34,084 nucleotides of DNA from an uncultured Clostridia bacterium (GCA_944386175.1 CALXAB010000017.1:1-34084); one strand, 5' to 3'; shown: positions 24,463 through 34,005, counted from the stretch's first letter. Notes: generated by a model not told the origin, from the letters alone. Translations and numbers: made by a program.

Positions 24463-25896
24463 TTATATTTCTTCTAAAAATAATTTATTTAACATTTTAG
24501 GATTTGCTTTTCCTTTTGTCTCTTTCATTGCTTGTCCTACTAAAAATCCTAATGCTTTCTCTTTTCCTGCTTTATAGTCCTCTATTGATTTTGGATTTGC
24601 TTCTAATACTTTTTTTACTACTTCTCTTATTGCTCCTTCATCTGATATTTGTATCCATCCTTTTTCTTTTATAATTTCTTCTGGATCTCTAGGATTTTCG
24701 AATAATTCTTCTAGTACTTTTTTGCCTATACTTGAACTTATTGTTCCTTTATCTATTAAAATTACTAGCTTTCCTAGTTGATTACTGTCAAATGGTATTT
24801 CTATTGGTTCTGTTTCTGTTTCGTTTAATATTCTTGATATGTCAGATATAATCCAATTGTTTACTGCTTTTGGATTGTTACATACTTTTATTGCTCCTTC
24901 AAATAAGTCTGATAAATATTTTGAAGCAGTTATTATATTTGCGTCTTTTTCTGATAAATTATATTCTTTTAGATATCTTTCTTTTCTACTTTCTGGTAAT
25001 TCTGGTAACTCTTTTTTAATATTTTGTATATATTCTTCTGAAAGATTTATTGCTACCAAATCTGGCTCTGGAAAATATCTATAGTCATCTGCATCTTCTT
25101 TATCTCTCATAGCAAATGTTTTTCCTGATACATCATCCCATCTCAAGGTTTCTTGTTCTACAGTACCACCATCTTCTAATATATCAATTTGTCTTTCTAT
25201 TTCATAATCAATTTCTCTTGTAATGCTTTTAAAAGAGTTCATATTTTTTGTTTCTGTACGTGTTCCTAATTTTGTATCTCCTTTTTTTCTTACTGATACA
25301 TTTACATCTGCACGATATGATCCTTCTTGCATTTTACAATCTGATACTTCTATGTATTCTAATATTGATTTTAGCTTTTTAAGGTATAATTCCGCTTCTT
25401 CACTGCTTCTTATATCTGGTTCAGAAACAATTTCAATTAATGGCACTCCTGCTCTGTTTAAATCTACTAAACTCCCTCCTGAAAATTCATCATGATTTAG
25501 TTTTCCTGCGTCTTCTTCTATATGGATTCTTGTAATTCCTATTTTCTTCTTTCCTTCTTTTGTTTCTATTTCTATATACCCATTTTTACACAATGGCTTA
25601 TCATATTGTGAGATTTGATATGCTTTTGGCAAATCTGGATAAAAATAGTTTTTTCTATCATTTTTGCTGTTTCTTGATATTTCACAATTTGTTGCTAACC
25701 CAGCTTTTACTGCATATTCTACTACTTTCTCGTTTAATACTGGTAATGTTCCTGGCATTGCCATACATATTGGACATACTTGAGTATTTGGTGCTGCTCC
25801 AAATTTTGTTGGACATGAACAAAATATTTTTGTTTTTGTTGAAAGTTCTGAATGAACTTCTAGTCCTATTACTACTTCGTAATCTTCTCTTGACAT
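24463..25896 (-). CDS. gatB: Aspartyl/glutamyl-tRNA amidotransferase subunit B
   Basis: 477 aa, full length. N-terminal catalytic cradle (YEVVIGLEVHSELSTKTKIF) that activates the misacylated tRNA with ATP, zinc cysteines (FCSCP and TQVCPICMAMPG), and the C-terminal helical/YqeY-type tail domain that binds the tRNA (KALGFLVGQAMKETKGKANP). Works with GatA and GatC to turn Glu-tRNA(Gln) or Asp-tRNA(Asn) into the amide form. Start ATG with AGGAGGAAAATAA upstream; 132 nt behind gatA. Confidence 0.97.
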   Translation of the reverse strand: MSREDYEVVIGLEVHSELSTKTKIFCSCPTKFGAAPNTQVCPICMAMPGTLPVLNEKVVEYAVKAGLATNCEISRNSKNDRKNYFYPDLPKAYQISQYDKPLCKNGYIEIETKEGKKKIGITRIHIEEDAGKLNHDEFSGGSLVDLNRAGVPLIEIVSEPDIRSSEEAELYLKKLKSILEYIEVSDCKMQEGSYRADVNVSVRKKGDTKLGTRTETKNMNSFKSITREIDYEIERQIDILEDGGTVEQETLRWDDVSGKTFAMRDKEDADDYRYFPEPDLVAINLSEEYIQNIKKELPELPESRKERYLKEYNLSEKDANIITASKYLSDLFEGAIKVCNNPKAVNNWIISDISRILNETETEPIEIPFDSNQLGKLVILIDKGTISSSIGKKVLEELFENPRDPEEIIKEKGWIQISDEGAIREVVKKVLEANPKSIEDYKAGKEKALGFLVGQAMKETKGKANPKMLNKLFLEEI

Positions 25897-26028
25897 TTAT
25901 TTTCCTCCTTTTTTAGTAACTATTTCATTTTATTGCATATGGCTAAATATTCTTTCTCTAGTAATATCAATTGTTTCATATTATTAGAGTAATTTTTATA
26001 TACACATATTTATATTATTTATTCAATT

Positions 26029-27498
26029 TTATATTTTAAATTCTGGTTTATAATTTTCTCTAAATTTTAAATCTTGTTCAAATGTGTATGCTGAATTTAG
26101 TATTGTCTCTTCACAGAATTTATTTCCTATTAATTGCATTCCTATTGGCATTCCTTCTTTGTCTACTCCACATGGTATTGAAATTGCTGGAAGTCCTGCT
26201 ATATTTACAGAAACTGTGCAAATATCTGCTAAATACATTTCTAGGGGATTATTAGATTTTGCTCCTATATCAAATGCAACTGTTGGTGCTGTTGGAGTCA
26301 ATATAACATCATACTTTTTAAATGCTTTATCAAATTCATTCATAACTAATGTACGCACTTGTTGTGCTTTTTTATAATATGCATCATAATATCCAGAAGA
26401 TAATACATAAGTACCAAGTATTATTCTTCTTTTTACTTCTTGTCCAAATCCTTCACTTCTTGATTTTTTGTATAATTCCTTTAAGTCTTTAAATTCACTT
26501 GTTCGATATGTATATCTAATACCATCAAATCTTCCTAGGTTTGAGCTAGCCTCAGCACAGGCAATTATGTAATAAGTTGCTAATGAATATTCTGCAACAT
26601 CTAATGAAAATTCTTCAACTTCAGCACCTAATTTTTTATATCTTTCAATTGCCTCATATAGACTTTTCTTTACTTCTTCATTTATTCCTTCTCCATAGAA
26701 TTCTTTTGGTACACCTATTTTTAAACCTTTTACATTATTTTTTAAACATTTTGTATAATCTTTTTTCTCTATTTCTACTGATGTTGTATCTTTTTTGTCA
26801 TGTCCTGCAATTATATTTAATAATATTGCTGTATCTTTAACATCTTTTGTTATTGGTCCTATTTGATCTAAAGATGAAGCAAATGCTACTAGCCCATATC
26901 TTGATATTAAACCATATGTTGGTTTTAATCCAACAACACCACAAAAACTTGCTGGTTGTCTTATTGATCCTCCTGTATCACTGCCTAGTGCCCATGGTAT
27001 CATATTTGCTGCTACTGCTGCTGCGCTTCCTCCTGAAGAACCTCCTGGTACTTTATTTAAATTCCATGGATTTTTTGTTTTTTTAAAATATGAATATTCT
27101 GTTGAACCTCCCATTGCAAATTCGTCCATATTTAATTTTCCTAAATTTATCATATTTTCATTATTTATTTTTTCCATTACAGTTGCATCATATGGTGATA
27201 CAAAGTCTTCCAACATTTTTGAGCTACATGTTGTTTTTATTCCTTTTGTACATATGTTATCTTTTATTCCTATTGGAATTCCTGCTAACTTTCCTTCTAT
27301 TTCTTCATTATCTAATTTTTTTTGTATTTTTTCTGATTCATTTTTTGCTTCTTCTGTCAGACTTGTTACAAATGCTTGTACGTCTTTTTCTTTTTCTTCT
27401 ATCCTATTTATATATGCATTTGTAATCTGTTGAATTGTTAATTCTTTTTTCTTTATTTTTTCTTGCAATTCATGCACTGTTAATTCTGTAATATGCAT
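26029..27498 (-). CDS. gatA: Aspartyl/glutamyl-tRNA amidotransferase subunit A
   Basis: 489 aa, full length. Amidase-signature enzyme releasing ammonia from glutamine. The catalytic triad is visible: K79 in [10 protein letters not shown]154 in PGGSSGGS (cis-Ser S178 in [15 protein letters not shown]). The ammonia passes through a channel to GatB. GGGGGC upstream of the ATG is the likely ribosome site. It is 148 nt behind gatC; the gap holds no recognised signal. Confidence 0.97.
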   Translation of the reverse strand: MHITELTVHELQEKIKKKELTIQQITNAYINRIEEKEKDVQAFVTSLTEEAKNESEKIQKKLDNEEIEGKLAGIPIGIKDNICTKGIKTTCSSKMLEDFVSPYDATVMEKINNENMINLGKLNMDEFAMGGSTEYSYFKKTKNPWNLNKVPGGSSGGSAAAVAANMIPWALGSDTGGSIRQPASFCGVVGLKPTYGLISRYGLVAFASSLDQIGPITKDVKDTAILLNIIAGHDKKDTTSVEIEKKDYTKCLKNNVKGLKIGVPKEFYGEGINEEVKKSLYEAIERYKKLGAEVEEFSLDVAEYSLATYYIIACAEASSNLGRFDGIRYTYRTSEFKDLKELYKKSRSEGFGQEVKRRIILGTYVLSSGYYDAYYKKAQQVRTLVMNEFDKAFKKYDVILTPTAPTVAFDIGAKSNNPLEMYLADICTVSVNIAGLPAISIPCGVDKEGMPIGMQLIGNKFCEETILNSAYTFEQDLKFRENYKPEFKI

Positions 27499-27646
27499 TT
27501 TTAAGCCCCCTTATTGATTTTATAAATTTTACTTTTATGCTAATATCTGCATTGCATTTTGTATATTATACTTTCTTATATTTATTTAAAATTTTAATCA
27601 AATGTAATAAAATTTTTATTCACATTTCTTCTATTTCTTTTTTCAT

Positions 27647-27934
27647 CTATTTTATTACTTTTGGAATTTTAAACATATTTTGTTCTTGACTTGGCGCATT
27701 TTCTAGTAAAGCTTTATTATCTTTAAATAATTCTACTTCATCTTTTCTGAATACATTTTTTGCTTGATTTGCTCCTATTGTAATATCAAGGTTTTCTACT
27801 GGTGCATTATTTACTATGTTTGCAAAATTTAATATTTCTTCTAAATTATTTAAATAATTATTAACTTCATTTTCTTCTAAATTTAAGTTTGCTAAATTAG
27901 CAATATGTAAAATCTCTTCTTTGCTTACTTTCAT
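27647..27934 (-). CDS. gatC: Aspartyl/glutamyl-tRNA amidotransferase subunit C
   Basis: 95 aa. MKVSKEEILHIANLANLNLEE start and the VENLDITIGANQAKNVFRKDEV and APSQEQNMFKIPKVI blocks are the GatC pattern; it wraps GatA and holds it to GatB. AAGGAGTGAG before the ATG. First gene of gatCAB. With asnS in the same window, the complex is more likely used for Gln-tRNA(Gln). Confidence 0.95.
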   Translation of the reverse strand: MKVSKEEILHIANLANLNLEENEVNNYLNNLEEILNFANIVNNAPVENLDITIGANQAKNVFRKDEVELFKDNKALLENAPSQEQNMFKIPKVIK

Positions 27935-27963
27935 AGTCTCACTCCTTACTAAATTTGGTATTT

Positions 27964-27992
27964 ATTATATACTTTTTTATTGAAAAAAACAA
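27964..27992 (-). promoter_or_regulatory. gatCAB promoter
   Basis: On the minus strand TTGTTT (27987-27992), 17-bp spacer, TATAAT (27964-27969), with the start point about 25 nt before the gatC ATG. This separates gatCAB from the ribosomal operon upstream. Confidence 0.7.
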
Positions 27993-28028
27993 GCCCCATC
28001 TATGCAATATATTATAATTTCGTTACAA

Positions 28029-28116
28029 TTCAAATGGACAATATGGATAATATGATTTCTTGAGTAAGCTTCTTAGCTTGTTACATAAATTATATTATAC
28101 ATATTGTCCATTTGAA
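28029..28116. repeat. 88-nt long hairpin between rplL and gatC
   Basis: A perfect 17-bp inverted repeat (TTCAAATGGACAATATG at 28029-28045 against 28100-28116) continues inward with about 11 more pairs and a nested AAGCT/AGCTT hairpin (28066-28079). Two further small inverted repeats (28130-28136 with 28166-28172; 28178-28184 with 28190-28196) lie between it and the rplL stop, the second probably a weak rplL terminator. It could be an operon-end structure, a structured RNA or a MITE-like element. No coding frame is credible in 27993-28200. Confidence 0.7.
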
Positions 28117-28200
28117 CTACAACATAAAATGAACCCTCCTTATTAAACTTTTTGTCTAATAATTTGGGTTCACGCAAAATGAACGCTTTGTTCATTATTA

Positions 28201-28569
28201 TTATTTAAGTTCTACTACTGCTCCAACTTCTGTGAATTTAGCTTTTAATTCTTCTGCTTCTTCTTTTGAAGCTCCTTCTTTTACTGTTTTTGGTGCTCCA
28301 TCAACTAGGTCTTTAGCTTCTTTTAATCCTAATCCTGTAGCATCTCTAACTACTTTTATTACTTTTATTTTTTGATCTCCTGCTTCTGTTAATACAACAT
28401 CAAATGATGTTTTTTCTTCTGCTGCTCCTCCTGCAACTGCTCCTCCTGCTGGTGCTGCTACTGCAACTGCTGATACTCCATATTTTTCTTCAATAGCTTT
28501 TACTAAATCTGCTAATTCAACAACTGTTAAAGCGTCGATTTCTTCTAATAATTTTTCTATTTTTTCCAT
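28201..28569 (-). CDS. rplL: 50S ribosomal protein L7/L12
   Basis: 122 aa. N-terminal dimerisation helix region ([20 protein letters not shown]), the Ala/Gly-rich hinge (about 38-52), and the C-terminal factor-binding domain (EKTSFDVVL...[19 protein letters not shown]). Forms the stalk that recruits translation factors. AGGAGG before the ATG. It follows rplJ after a 149-nt gap with two small hairpins (28596-28610, 28629-28645). Confidence 0.98.
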   Translation of the reverse strand: MEKIEKLLEEIDALTVVELADLVKAIEEKYGVSAVAVAAPAGGAVAGGAAEEKTSFDVVLTEAGDQKIKVIKVVRDATGLGLKEAKDLVDGAPKTVKEGASKEEAEELKAKFTEVGAVVELK

Positions 28570-28718
28570 TTTAAATCCTCCTAAATTATTTTTTTGTGAA
28601 TTAAGTTCACAATTCTTTAATTATTTTTATGAGTAAAATTCTCATTTTTTATAAAATTTATATAAATCTTTCTTATTTATAAATTTATATTTTGTTTTTT
28701 AATTGTTTCATTTTTTTA

Positions 28719-29312
28719 TTATTCTGCTGGTGTTGCTTCTGTTTCTGTATTTGATTCTTCAGTTGTAGCTGATTTTGTTTCTTCTACTGCTACATTAACA
28801 GCTACTTTTTCTCCAGCTTCTTCTTTTTGTTTTTTTACTTCATTAAGTGCAACTGCAATTTTTGAAATATTTCCAAGTAAAGCTCCAGCAAGCATAGATA
28901 GTAATGTTTCTCTTGAAGGTAATTTTGCTAAAGTTATAATCTCTTCTGCTGTCATTACTTTTCCTTCGATTACTCCACCTTTAATTTTGTAATATTCATT
29001 GTTTTTTGTAAAATTGTATATTGCTTTTGCTGGTTCTAAGTAATCTTCTTTTCCTATAACTACTGCTGTTGGTCCTACTAATTTATCATCTAATCCTTCT
29101 ATTTCACATTCTGCTAATGCTCTTCTTGTTATATTATTTTTTATAATTGTGTATTTTGCATTTGCATTTCTTAAATCTCTTCTTAATGTTGTATCATTTT
29201 CTACATTAATTCCTCTGTATTCTGTTAAAAGTATTAATTTAGCTTCTTTCATTTCTTCTGCTAATTTTTTTACTTCTTCTTTCTTTTGGTTTAGTATTTT
29301 TTCACTTGCCAT
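28719..29312 (-). CDS. rplJ: 50S ribosomal protein L10
   Basis: 197 aa. Typical start (KKEEVKKLAEEMKEAKLILLTEYRG) and the C-terminal helix that anchors L7/L12 dimers. An extra Thr/Glu/Ala-rich acidic tail of about 30 residues makes it longer than the usual 165-175. AGGAGGTG lies before the ATG. Expression is probably set by the L10 leader upstream, since L10-L12 is known to bind such leaders and repress its own synthesis. Confidence 0.97.
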   Translation of the reverse strand: MASEKILNQKKEEVKKLAEEMKEAKLILLTEYRGINVENDTTLRRDLRNANAKYTIIKNNITRRALAECEIEGLDDKLVGPTAVVIGKEDYLEPAKAIYNFTKNNEYYKIKGGVIEGKVMTAEEIITLAKLPSRETLLSMLAGALLGNISKIAVALNEVKKQKEEAGEKVAVNVAVEETKSATTEESNTETEATPAE

Positions 29313-29383
29313 TTATTTTTCACCTCCTAGAATATGTATATTTAATTATCATTTTTTTAGATTATTAGCTTTTACCTTATAAT

Positions 29384-29490
29384 CCAAAAAATAACACTCT
29401 TTTGTATCCTACCAAACAGGTACAAAAAGAGTGTATATTTCTCTATTATCGTACCTAGGTAGGACTTATTTTTTGCCTACTGTCTTTGGC
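29384..29490 (-). ncRNA. Ribosomal protein L10 leader with terminator
   Basis: On the minus strand, between rplA and rplJ: GCCAAAGACAGTAGGC (29475-29490) and, after a gap, GTCCTACCTAGGTAC make the L10(L12)4 binding core found in Firmicutes. It is followed by a hairpin ACACTCTTTTTGTA/TACAAAAGAGTGT (29394-29434, one bulge) and TTATTTTTT. The hairpin is a terminator that could halt transcription when L10-L12 is in excess. It overlaps the last codons of rplA. Confidence 0.85.
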
Positions 29491-29492
29491 TT

Positions 29493-30176
29493 CTATTTTT
29501 GGTCTATTAATATACTTGGTCCCATTGTTGTTGCTATAGCAACACTTCTTATGTATTGTCCTTTAGCTGCTGCTGGTTTTGCTTTTATAATAGCATTCAT
29601 TATTGTTTCGTAGTTTTCTGATAATTTTTCTGCACCAAATGAAACTTTTCCAAATCCTAAGTGAATTATATTAGTTTTGTCTAATCTATATTCTACTTTA
29701 CCTGATTTTATTTCATTTATTGCTTTTGTTACATCCATTGTTACTGTTCCTGATTTAGGGTTTGGCATTAATCCTTTTGGTCCTAATACTTTTCCAAGTC
29801 TTCCTACAACCCCCATCATATCTGGAGTTGCAACAACTACGTCATAATCAAACCAATTATCATTTTGTATTTTTGGTATCAATTCTTCTGCTCCAACAAA
29901 GTCTGCTCCAGCTTTTTCTGCTTCTTCTGCTTTTGGTCCTTTTGCAAAAACTAATACTTTTTGTGTTTTACCTGTACCATTTGGAAGCACTACTGTACCT
30001 CTAACTTGTTGATCAGCATGTTTTGAGTCAACACCTAGTTTTACATGTAATTCTACTGTTTCATCGAATTTTGTTTTTGGCATTTTTTCTATTATTTCTA
30101 ATGCTTCTTTTATCCCATATTCTTTTGTTTTGTCAACTAATTTTACGCTTTCTGCATATCTTTTAGATATTTTCAT
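29493..30176 (-). CDS. rplA: 50S ribosomal protein L1
   Basis: 227 aa from the ATG at 30174-30176 ([16 protein letters not shown]) with AGGAGG 8 nt before it; an in-frame ATG 14 codons earlier has no site. Two-domain L1 protein with [33 protein letters not shown] as its signature region. Builds the L1 stalk near the E site and can repress its own operon. Confidence 0.97.
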   Translation of the reverse strand: MKISKRYAESVKLVDKTKEYGIKEALEIIEKMPKTKFDETVELHVKLGVDSKHADQQVRGTVVLPNGTGKTQKVLVFAKGPKAEEAEKAGADFVGAEELIPKIQNDNWFDYDVVVATPDMMGVVGRLGKVLGPKGLMPNPKSGTVTMDVTKAINEIKSGKVEYRLDKTNIIHLGFGKVSFGAEKLSENYETIMNAIIKAKPAAAKGQYIRSVAIATTMGPSILIDQK

Positions 30177-30255
30177 TTTTCTAACCTCCTTTGGTATTAA
30201 CGAGCTATGCTCTCCCAATTAATTTATTTATAATTAATATATATCTTGATATATA

Positions 30256-30684
30256 TTACTCTGTAACAACAACTCCCATAGATCTGGCAGTACCTTCAAC
30301 CATGCTCATAGCTGTTTCTAATGTTGCTGCATTTAAATCTGGCATTTTTTGTTCAGCAATTGCTTTTACTTGCTCTTTTGTTATTTTAGCAACTTTTTCT
30401 CTGTTTGGTTTTCCTGAACCTTTTTCTATTTTTATAGCTTTTTTTATTAATACTGCAACTGGTGGAACTTTTGTTATAAATTCAAAAGATTTATCTTTAT
30501 ATACTGTTATTACTACTGGTATTATCATTCCAGGTTGATTTGCAGTTCTATCATTAAATTCCTTTACAAATTGCATGATATTAACACCACTTGAACCTAG
30601 TGCTGGACCTACTGGTGGAGCTGGTGTTGCTTTTCCTGCTTCTATTTGTAATTTAATAATATTTGATATTTCTTTTTCTGCCAT
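30256..30684 (-). CDS. rplK: 50S ribosomal protein L11
   Basis: 142 aa, standard length. N-terminal [20 protein letters not shown] with the following [13 protein letters not shown], and the C-terminal rRNA-binding domain ([19 protein letters not shown]). Forms the GTPase-associated center with 23S rRNA; needed for RelA-type stringent signalling. AAGGAGGTG before the ATG. Confidence 0.98.
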   Translation of the reverse strand: MAEKEISNIIKLQIEAGKATPAPPVGPALGSSGVNIMQFVKEFNDRTANQPGMIIPVVITVYKDKSFEFITKVPPVAVLIKKAIKIEKGSGKPNREKVAKITKEQVKAIAEQKMPDLNAATLETAMSMVEGTARSMGVVVTE

Positions 30685-30710
30685 TTTTATGGCACCTCCT
30701 TGATAATTTA

Positions 30711-31247
30711 TTATTTGATTTTTTGTACTTGTGAAAATTCTAATTCAACTGGAGTTTCTCTTCCAAACATTGAAACTAAAACTTTTACTTTGTGTTTTTC
30801 TTTATTTATTTCTTGAACAGTACCAACAAATCCTTCAAATGGTCCATTCATTACTTGTACTTGCTCATTTACATCATAGTCTACATTTATTGGAACATCT
30901 TCAAATCCCATATTTCGTATTTCTTCTTCTGTTAATGGTATTGGATCTGTTCCAGAACCAACGAATCCTGTAACTCCTCTTGTATTTCTTACTATATACC
31001 ATGATTCTTCTGTTACTATCATTTTAATTAAAACATATCCTGGAAAAACTTTTTTTAAATTAGTTTTTCTTTTTCCATCTTTTATTTCAATTTGCTCTTC
31101 CATTGGTACTATGATATCAAAAAAATAGTCTTCTAATTCTCTATTTTTTATAGTATTTTCTAAATCTTTTTTGACTTTGTTTTCATAACCAGAATAAGTA
31201 TGAACTACATACCATCTAGCTACCATATCATAATCTTTTTGAGACAT
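30711..31247 (-). CDS. nusG: Transcription termination/antitermination factor NusG
   Basis: 178 aa. NGN domain ([19 protein letters not shown] ... FPGYVLIKM ... [15 protein letters not shown]) that binds RNA polymerase, then a C-terminal KOW domain ([16 protein letters not shown]) that contacts ribosomal S10 or Rho. Usual position behind secE. AGGAGGCTTACTTTAA upstream of the ATG. Confidence 0.97.
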   Translation of the reverse strand: MSQKDYDMVARWYVVHTYSGYENKVKKDLENTIKNRELEDYFFDIIVPMEEQIEIKDGKRKTNLKKVFPGYVLIKMIVTEESWYIVRNTRGVTGFVGSGTDPIPLTEEEIRNMGFEDVPINVDYDVNEQVQVMNGPFEGFVGTVQEINKEKHKVKVLVSMFGRETPVELEFSQVQKIK

Positions 31248-31263
31248 TTAAAGTAAGCCTCCT

Positions 31264-31683
31264 TTATTCTTGGATATTATTATTGGTATCTCCTTCTGTT
31301 GTGCTTGCATTGCTATCTTCTGAATTTGTATCTTCTGCATTATTAGTATCTTCTTCAGAATTATCTGTACTATTACTGTCTTCTGTAGAATTATCTTCTT
31401 GAGTCTCTGTTTCCTCAGAAGTATTGTTACTATCTTCTTGAGTAGTTCCTATTACTTCTTTTATTTTATCTACTCCATTTTTGTTTATTGTTTCAAATGT
31501 TAAATCTAGTACAAAAACTATTAATGCTGTAATTAACACAATTGTAATTACTGCTGTTGTATTATTTACTAATTGTTTAGGTGTTGGCCAAATTACTTTT
31601 TTTAATTCAGCTTTAAAACCTTTAAAAAAACTTTTCTTATTTTTATTTTCTTTATTATTTGCTTTTGCTTCCTTTTTAGCCAT
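31264..31683 (-). CDS. secE: SecE translocase subunit with acidic C-terminal tail
   Basis: 139 aa. Residues about 18-78 are a complete single-span SecE (FFKGFKAELKKVIWPTPKQL, then a membrane helix about 43-63), which clamps SecY in the translocon. A tail of about 60 residues (80-139) of only Thr, Ser, Asn, Asp, Glu, Gln, Gly, Ala and single Ile/Val follows, with no Lys or Arg. Firmicute SecE is usually 60-75 aa, so the tail is extra; by topology it would face outward. AAGGAGG before the ATG; 16 nt before nusG. Confidence 0.95.
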   Translation of the reverse strand: MAKKEAKANNKENKNKKSFFKGFKAELKKVIWPTPKQLVNNTTAVITIVLITALIVFVLDLTFETINKNGVDKIKEVIGTTQEDSNNTSEETETQEDNSTEDSNSTDNSEEDTNNAEDTNSEDSNASTTEGDTNNNIQE

Positions 31684-31710
31684 TTTATATCCTCCTTAAA
31701 ATAGCTTTTA

Positions 31711-31875
31711 CTATTTAGTTTCTTTATGTGTTGTACGTTTTTTACAGAATTTACAATATTTAACTAATTCTAGTCTATCTGTATTTTTTCTTTTATTTTT
31801 TGATGTTGTATAATTTCTTCTTTTACATTCTGTACACTCTAGTGTTATATTTTCTCTTGGTCCTTTTGCTGCCAT
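31711..31875 (-). CDS. rpmG: 50S ribosomal protein L33
   Basis: 54 aa, ATG at 31873-31875 with GGAGGTG upstream. [20 protein letters not shown] start and [16 protein letters not shown] end; the two CxxC pairs make this the zinc-binding version. First gene of the rpmG-secE-nusG-rplK-rplA operon, the normal Firmicute order. Confidence 0.96.
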   Translation of the reverse strand: MAAKGPRENITLECTECKRRNYTTSKNKRKNTDRLELVKYCKFCKKRTTHKETK

Positions 31876-31921
31876 TTTAATACACCTCCGAATTTTACCT
31901 TTTCTTTTTAAAACGATGTGA

Positions 31922-31980
31922 GCATATGTCCGTAATTACATATGCCCATGTATTTTATCACTTTTTTTTATTTATGTCAA
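31922..31980 (-). promoter_or_regulatory. Promoter and start-site palindrome of the rpmG-secE-nusG operon
   Basis: On the minus strand TTGACA (31975-31980), 17-bp spacer, TAAAAT (31952-31957). At the expected start point lies a perfect 8-bp palindrome, GCATATGT/ACATATGC (31922-31929 with 31938-31945), either a 5' hairpin on the mRNA or an operator. Confidence 0.7.
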
Positions 31981-32038
31981 TGATTTTTAATTAAATTTAC
32001 CTTTTTTTGTTGCACTTTTTTAAGATTTTATATTTTTA

Positions 32039-32608
32039 CTAATTTTTTTTATTCTTTTTTACTGAAAATCCAAACTTTCCTACTATTTTACCTAAAGAAA
32101 AATATTTGCCATTTGCATATGCAATCAAATTACATTTTGATATATCAAATGCACCTTTTTCATCTATATATTTTTCATCTGCATCTATTGACAGCACTTC
32201 TGATATAAATACATGATGAGATCCCATTTTTTTTATTTCTTTTACTTTGCACTCAATTGAAACTGGACTTTCTTTTATTAAAGGACATTTTACAAATTTA
32301 CCTTTTTCTTTGTGCAATTTCATTTCTTTAAATTTATCAACTTTTGCTCCACTTTTTACACCGCACCAATCAGTTGCTTTCACTAATTCTTTAGTAGTTA
32401 AATTTATTGCAAATTCTTTTTGTTCTTTTATAATGTTATAAGAAAATCTACTTGGTCTAACAGAAATATATACAATCGCTGGATTTGTATTTAAAATTCC
32501 TGTCCATGCTACTGTTATAATATTTGACTTTTCCATTGTTCCGCAACTTACCATTACTACTGGTAATGGATATATAAATGTTCCTGATTTCCAAATTTTT
32601 TTAGGCAT
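32039..32608 (-). CDS. Flavin-reductase-like (FMN-binding split-barrel) protein
   Basis: 189 aa from the ATG at 32606-32608 (MPKKIWKSGTFIYPLPVVMV), where AGGA lies about 8 nt upstream; an ATG five codons earlier has no site. The pattern PLPVVMVSCG...NIITVAWTGILNTNPAIVYISVRPSRFSYN and the EFAINLTTKELVKATDWCG block mark the flavin reductase/flavoredoxin family, which binds FMN and moves electrons in anaerobes. Substrate unknown. It is followed only by AT-rich DNA; the gene behind it on the same strand (32637) ends 28 nt upstream. Confidence 0.9.
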   Translation of the reverse strand: MPKKIWKSGTFIYPLPVVMVSCGTMEKSNIITVAWTGILNTNPAIVYISVRPSRFSYNIIKEQKEFAINLTTKELVKATDWCGVKSGAKVDKFKEMKLHKEKGKFVKCPLIKESPVSIECKVKEIKKMGSHHVFISEVLSIDADEKYIDEKGAFDISKCNLIAYANGKYFSLGKIVGKFGFSVKKNKKN

Positions 32609-32636
32609 TTTATCATTCCTCATTTTTTATATCTTT

Positions 32637-33599
32637 TTATGTTTTTTCTAGCTCTGGCTTTTCTTCTGAATTTTCGTTTTCATTTCTTTGTTGTTCTTTA
32701 GATTCTTTTTCAATTAATTGTTTTACACGATTTTCTAAATTTTTATCTTTTCTTCTTATAAATGTATTTATATCATTTTTCTTATCTTTATATATACAAT
32801 CAATATGACCTATGTATGAATTTCCTTCTTTTGTTGCTTCAGCTATTGCTCCAAGCATAGGTAAAAAATATCCTCTATCCTTTTCTTCTAAATTTCTTTC
32901 TAAGTCTATATCTCCAAAAAATTCCATACTAGCTGTTTTTCCTAGTTTATATTCTAATTCCATTTTGAATTTCATTAGATATTGTTTATCAATTTCTGCT
33001 ATTACCTTACTTTTTTTATCTGCATTTTCTTTCTTTTTATATGTTTCATAAATTCCAATTGGATATACGTTATATTTATTATTATTATGCATATACGAAT
33101 GTTTAATATCTCTTATTTGATCATTATTAACTCTTGATAAATCTCCATATGAAAAATTTTCTTCTTCACTTTTGTCTTCATGTATTTTTAAATTAGATTG
33201 TTCTATTATATCCAATATTATTTCTTCGTCAGTTAGTCCTCTTGCTTTTTCTACTTCTATTAGTAAAGTCTCATAATATCCTTTTCCTATTGTATTTAAT
33301 TTTTCTCTTACTTCTTCAAATTCTACATCTTCAAATTCTACATCTTCAAATTTTACATCTTCAAAAATTCCATCGATCAATTTTTTTAATGTTTCTATTT
33401 TTTCATCTTCGTTATCAAATCTGCTTAAAAGTTCATCTAATTTTTGTTGTAATTCTTTATCTTTTAAAGCATGATTTATATATGTAGGATCATTAAATAC
33501 TTTACTATAAAGTATTTTTTCTTGTTTATACATTGAAATATAAAATTTTTTCAAGTCTTCTATTGCATCTTTTTTTGTTTCCATTTTTTTTATATTCAT
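32637..33599 (-). CDS. Hypothetical charged protein with DVEFE repeat
   Basis: 320 aa, very rich in Lys and Glu, no membrane helix or signal peptide. The N-terminal part is predicted helical; at about residues 80-96 a pentapeptide repeat (FEDVKFEDVEFEDVEFEEV) is encoded by a 15-bp tandem repeat. The middle (YPIGIYETYKKK, FFGDIDLERNLEEKDRGYFLPMLGA) looks folded, and the end is a Glu/Asn-rich tail. I do not recognise the family. AAGAGGTGATATAA precedes the ATG. It lies between the flavin reductase gene and 5S rRNA. Confidence 0.75.
   Translation of the reverse strand: MNIKKMETKKDAIEDLKKFYISMYKQEKILYSKVFNDPTYINHALKDKELQQKLDELLSRFDNEDEKIETLKKLIDGIFEDVKFEDVEFEDVEFEEVREKLNTIGKGYYETLLIEVEKARGLTDEEIILDIIEQSNLKIHEDKSEEENFSYGDLSRVNNDQIRDIKHSYMHNNNKYNVYPIGIYETYKKKENADKKSKVIAEIDKQYLMKFKMELEYKLGKTASMEFFGDIDLERNLEEKDRGYFLPMLGAIAEATKEGNSYIGHIDCIYKDKKNDINTFIRRKDKNLENRVKQLIEKESKEQQRNENENSEEKPELEKT
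33315..33359. repeat. Three 15-bp tandem repeats inside a gene
   Basis: TTCAAATTCTACATC twice, then one copy with a C-to-T change, encoding (E/D)-D-V-(E/K)-F units in the 320-aa protein. Whole codons, so changes in copy number keep the frame. Confidence 0.85.
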
Positions 33600-33677
33600 T
33601 TATATCACCTCTTATTTTTTAGTCCAAATTTTGTAATTCTCATTTTTTATATAATATCATATTTTCTTTAAAAAATC

Positions 33678-33732
33678 AAAAATTATAAATTAAAAAATAT
33701 TTTTAATTTATATTTTCTAATTTATAATTTTT
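33678..33732. terminator. AT-only 15-bp hairpin downstream of 5S rRNA
   Basis: Perfect inverted repeat (AAAAATTATAAATTA at 33678-33692 against 33718-33732) around a 25-nt loop, followed on the minus strand by TTTTTGATTTTTT. It could end the 5S transcript, but no G-C pair stabilises it. The rest of 33600-33888 is AT-rich with no gene. Confidence 0.35.
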
Positions 33733-33888
33733 TGTTATTAATAATTAATTTTTAATATAATTGAATGAGTAAAAGTTTAATTATTTAATTATTTGTAAGC
33801 TTTATTTTTTATTCATATTATATAGTTAACACTTTTCATTTAAATATTTAACAATATTTTATTAGTAAAAAATAATATAAATAAAAAA

Positions 33889-34005
33889 TCTAGCAACAAC
33901 CTATTTTCCCAGCAGGGTAACCCACAAGTATTTTCGGCACATCTAAGCTTGACTTCTGTGTTCGGAATGGGAACAGGTATTACCCTAGATGTTATCGTCA
34001 CTAGA
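33889..34005 (-). rRNA. rrf: 5S ribosomal RNA
   Basis: About 117 nt. The minus strand opens TCTAGTGACGATAACATCTA and ends GGTTGTTGCTAGA, the two ends pairing as helix I. The conserved core CCCATTCCGAACACAGAAGT and the GCCGAAAATACTTGTGGG loop region are typical 5S. Ends are judged by eye and may shift a few bases. A T run follows directly. A 23S gene, if it is an rRNA operon, would be beyond the right edge. Confidence 0.95.

Noticed and set aside
31876-32038. tRNA-Trp gene near secE, common in bacteria
   Set aside because: No cloverleaf or TTCGA-type arm is found; the stretch holds the operon promoter and palindrome only.
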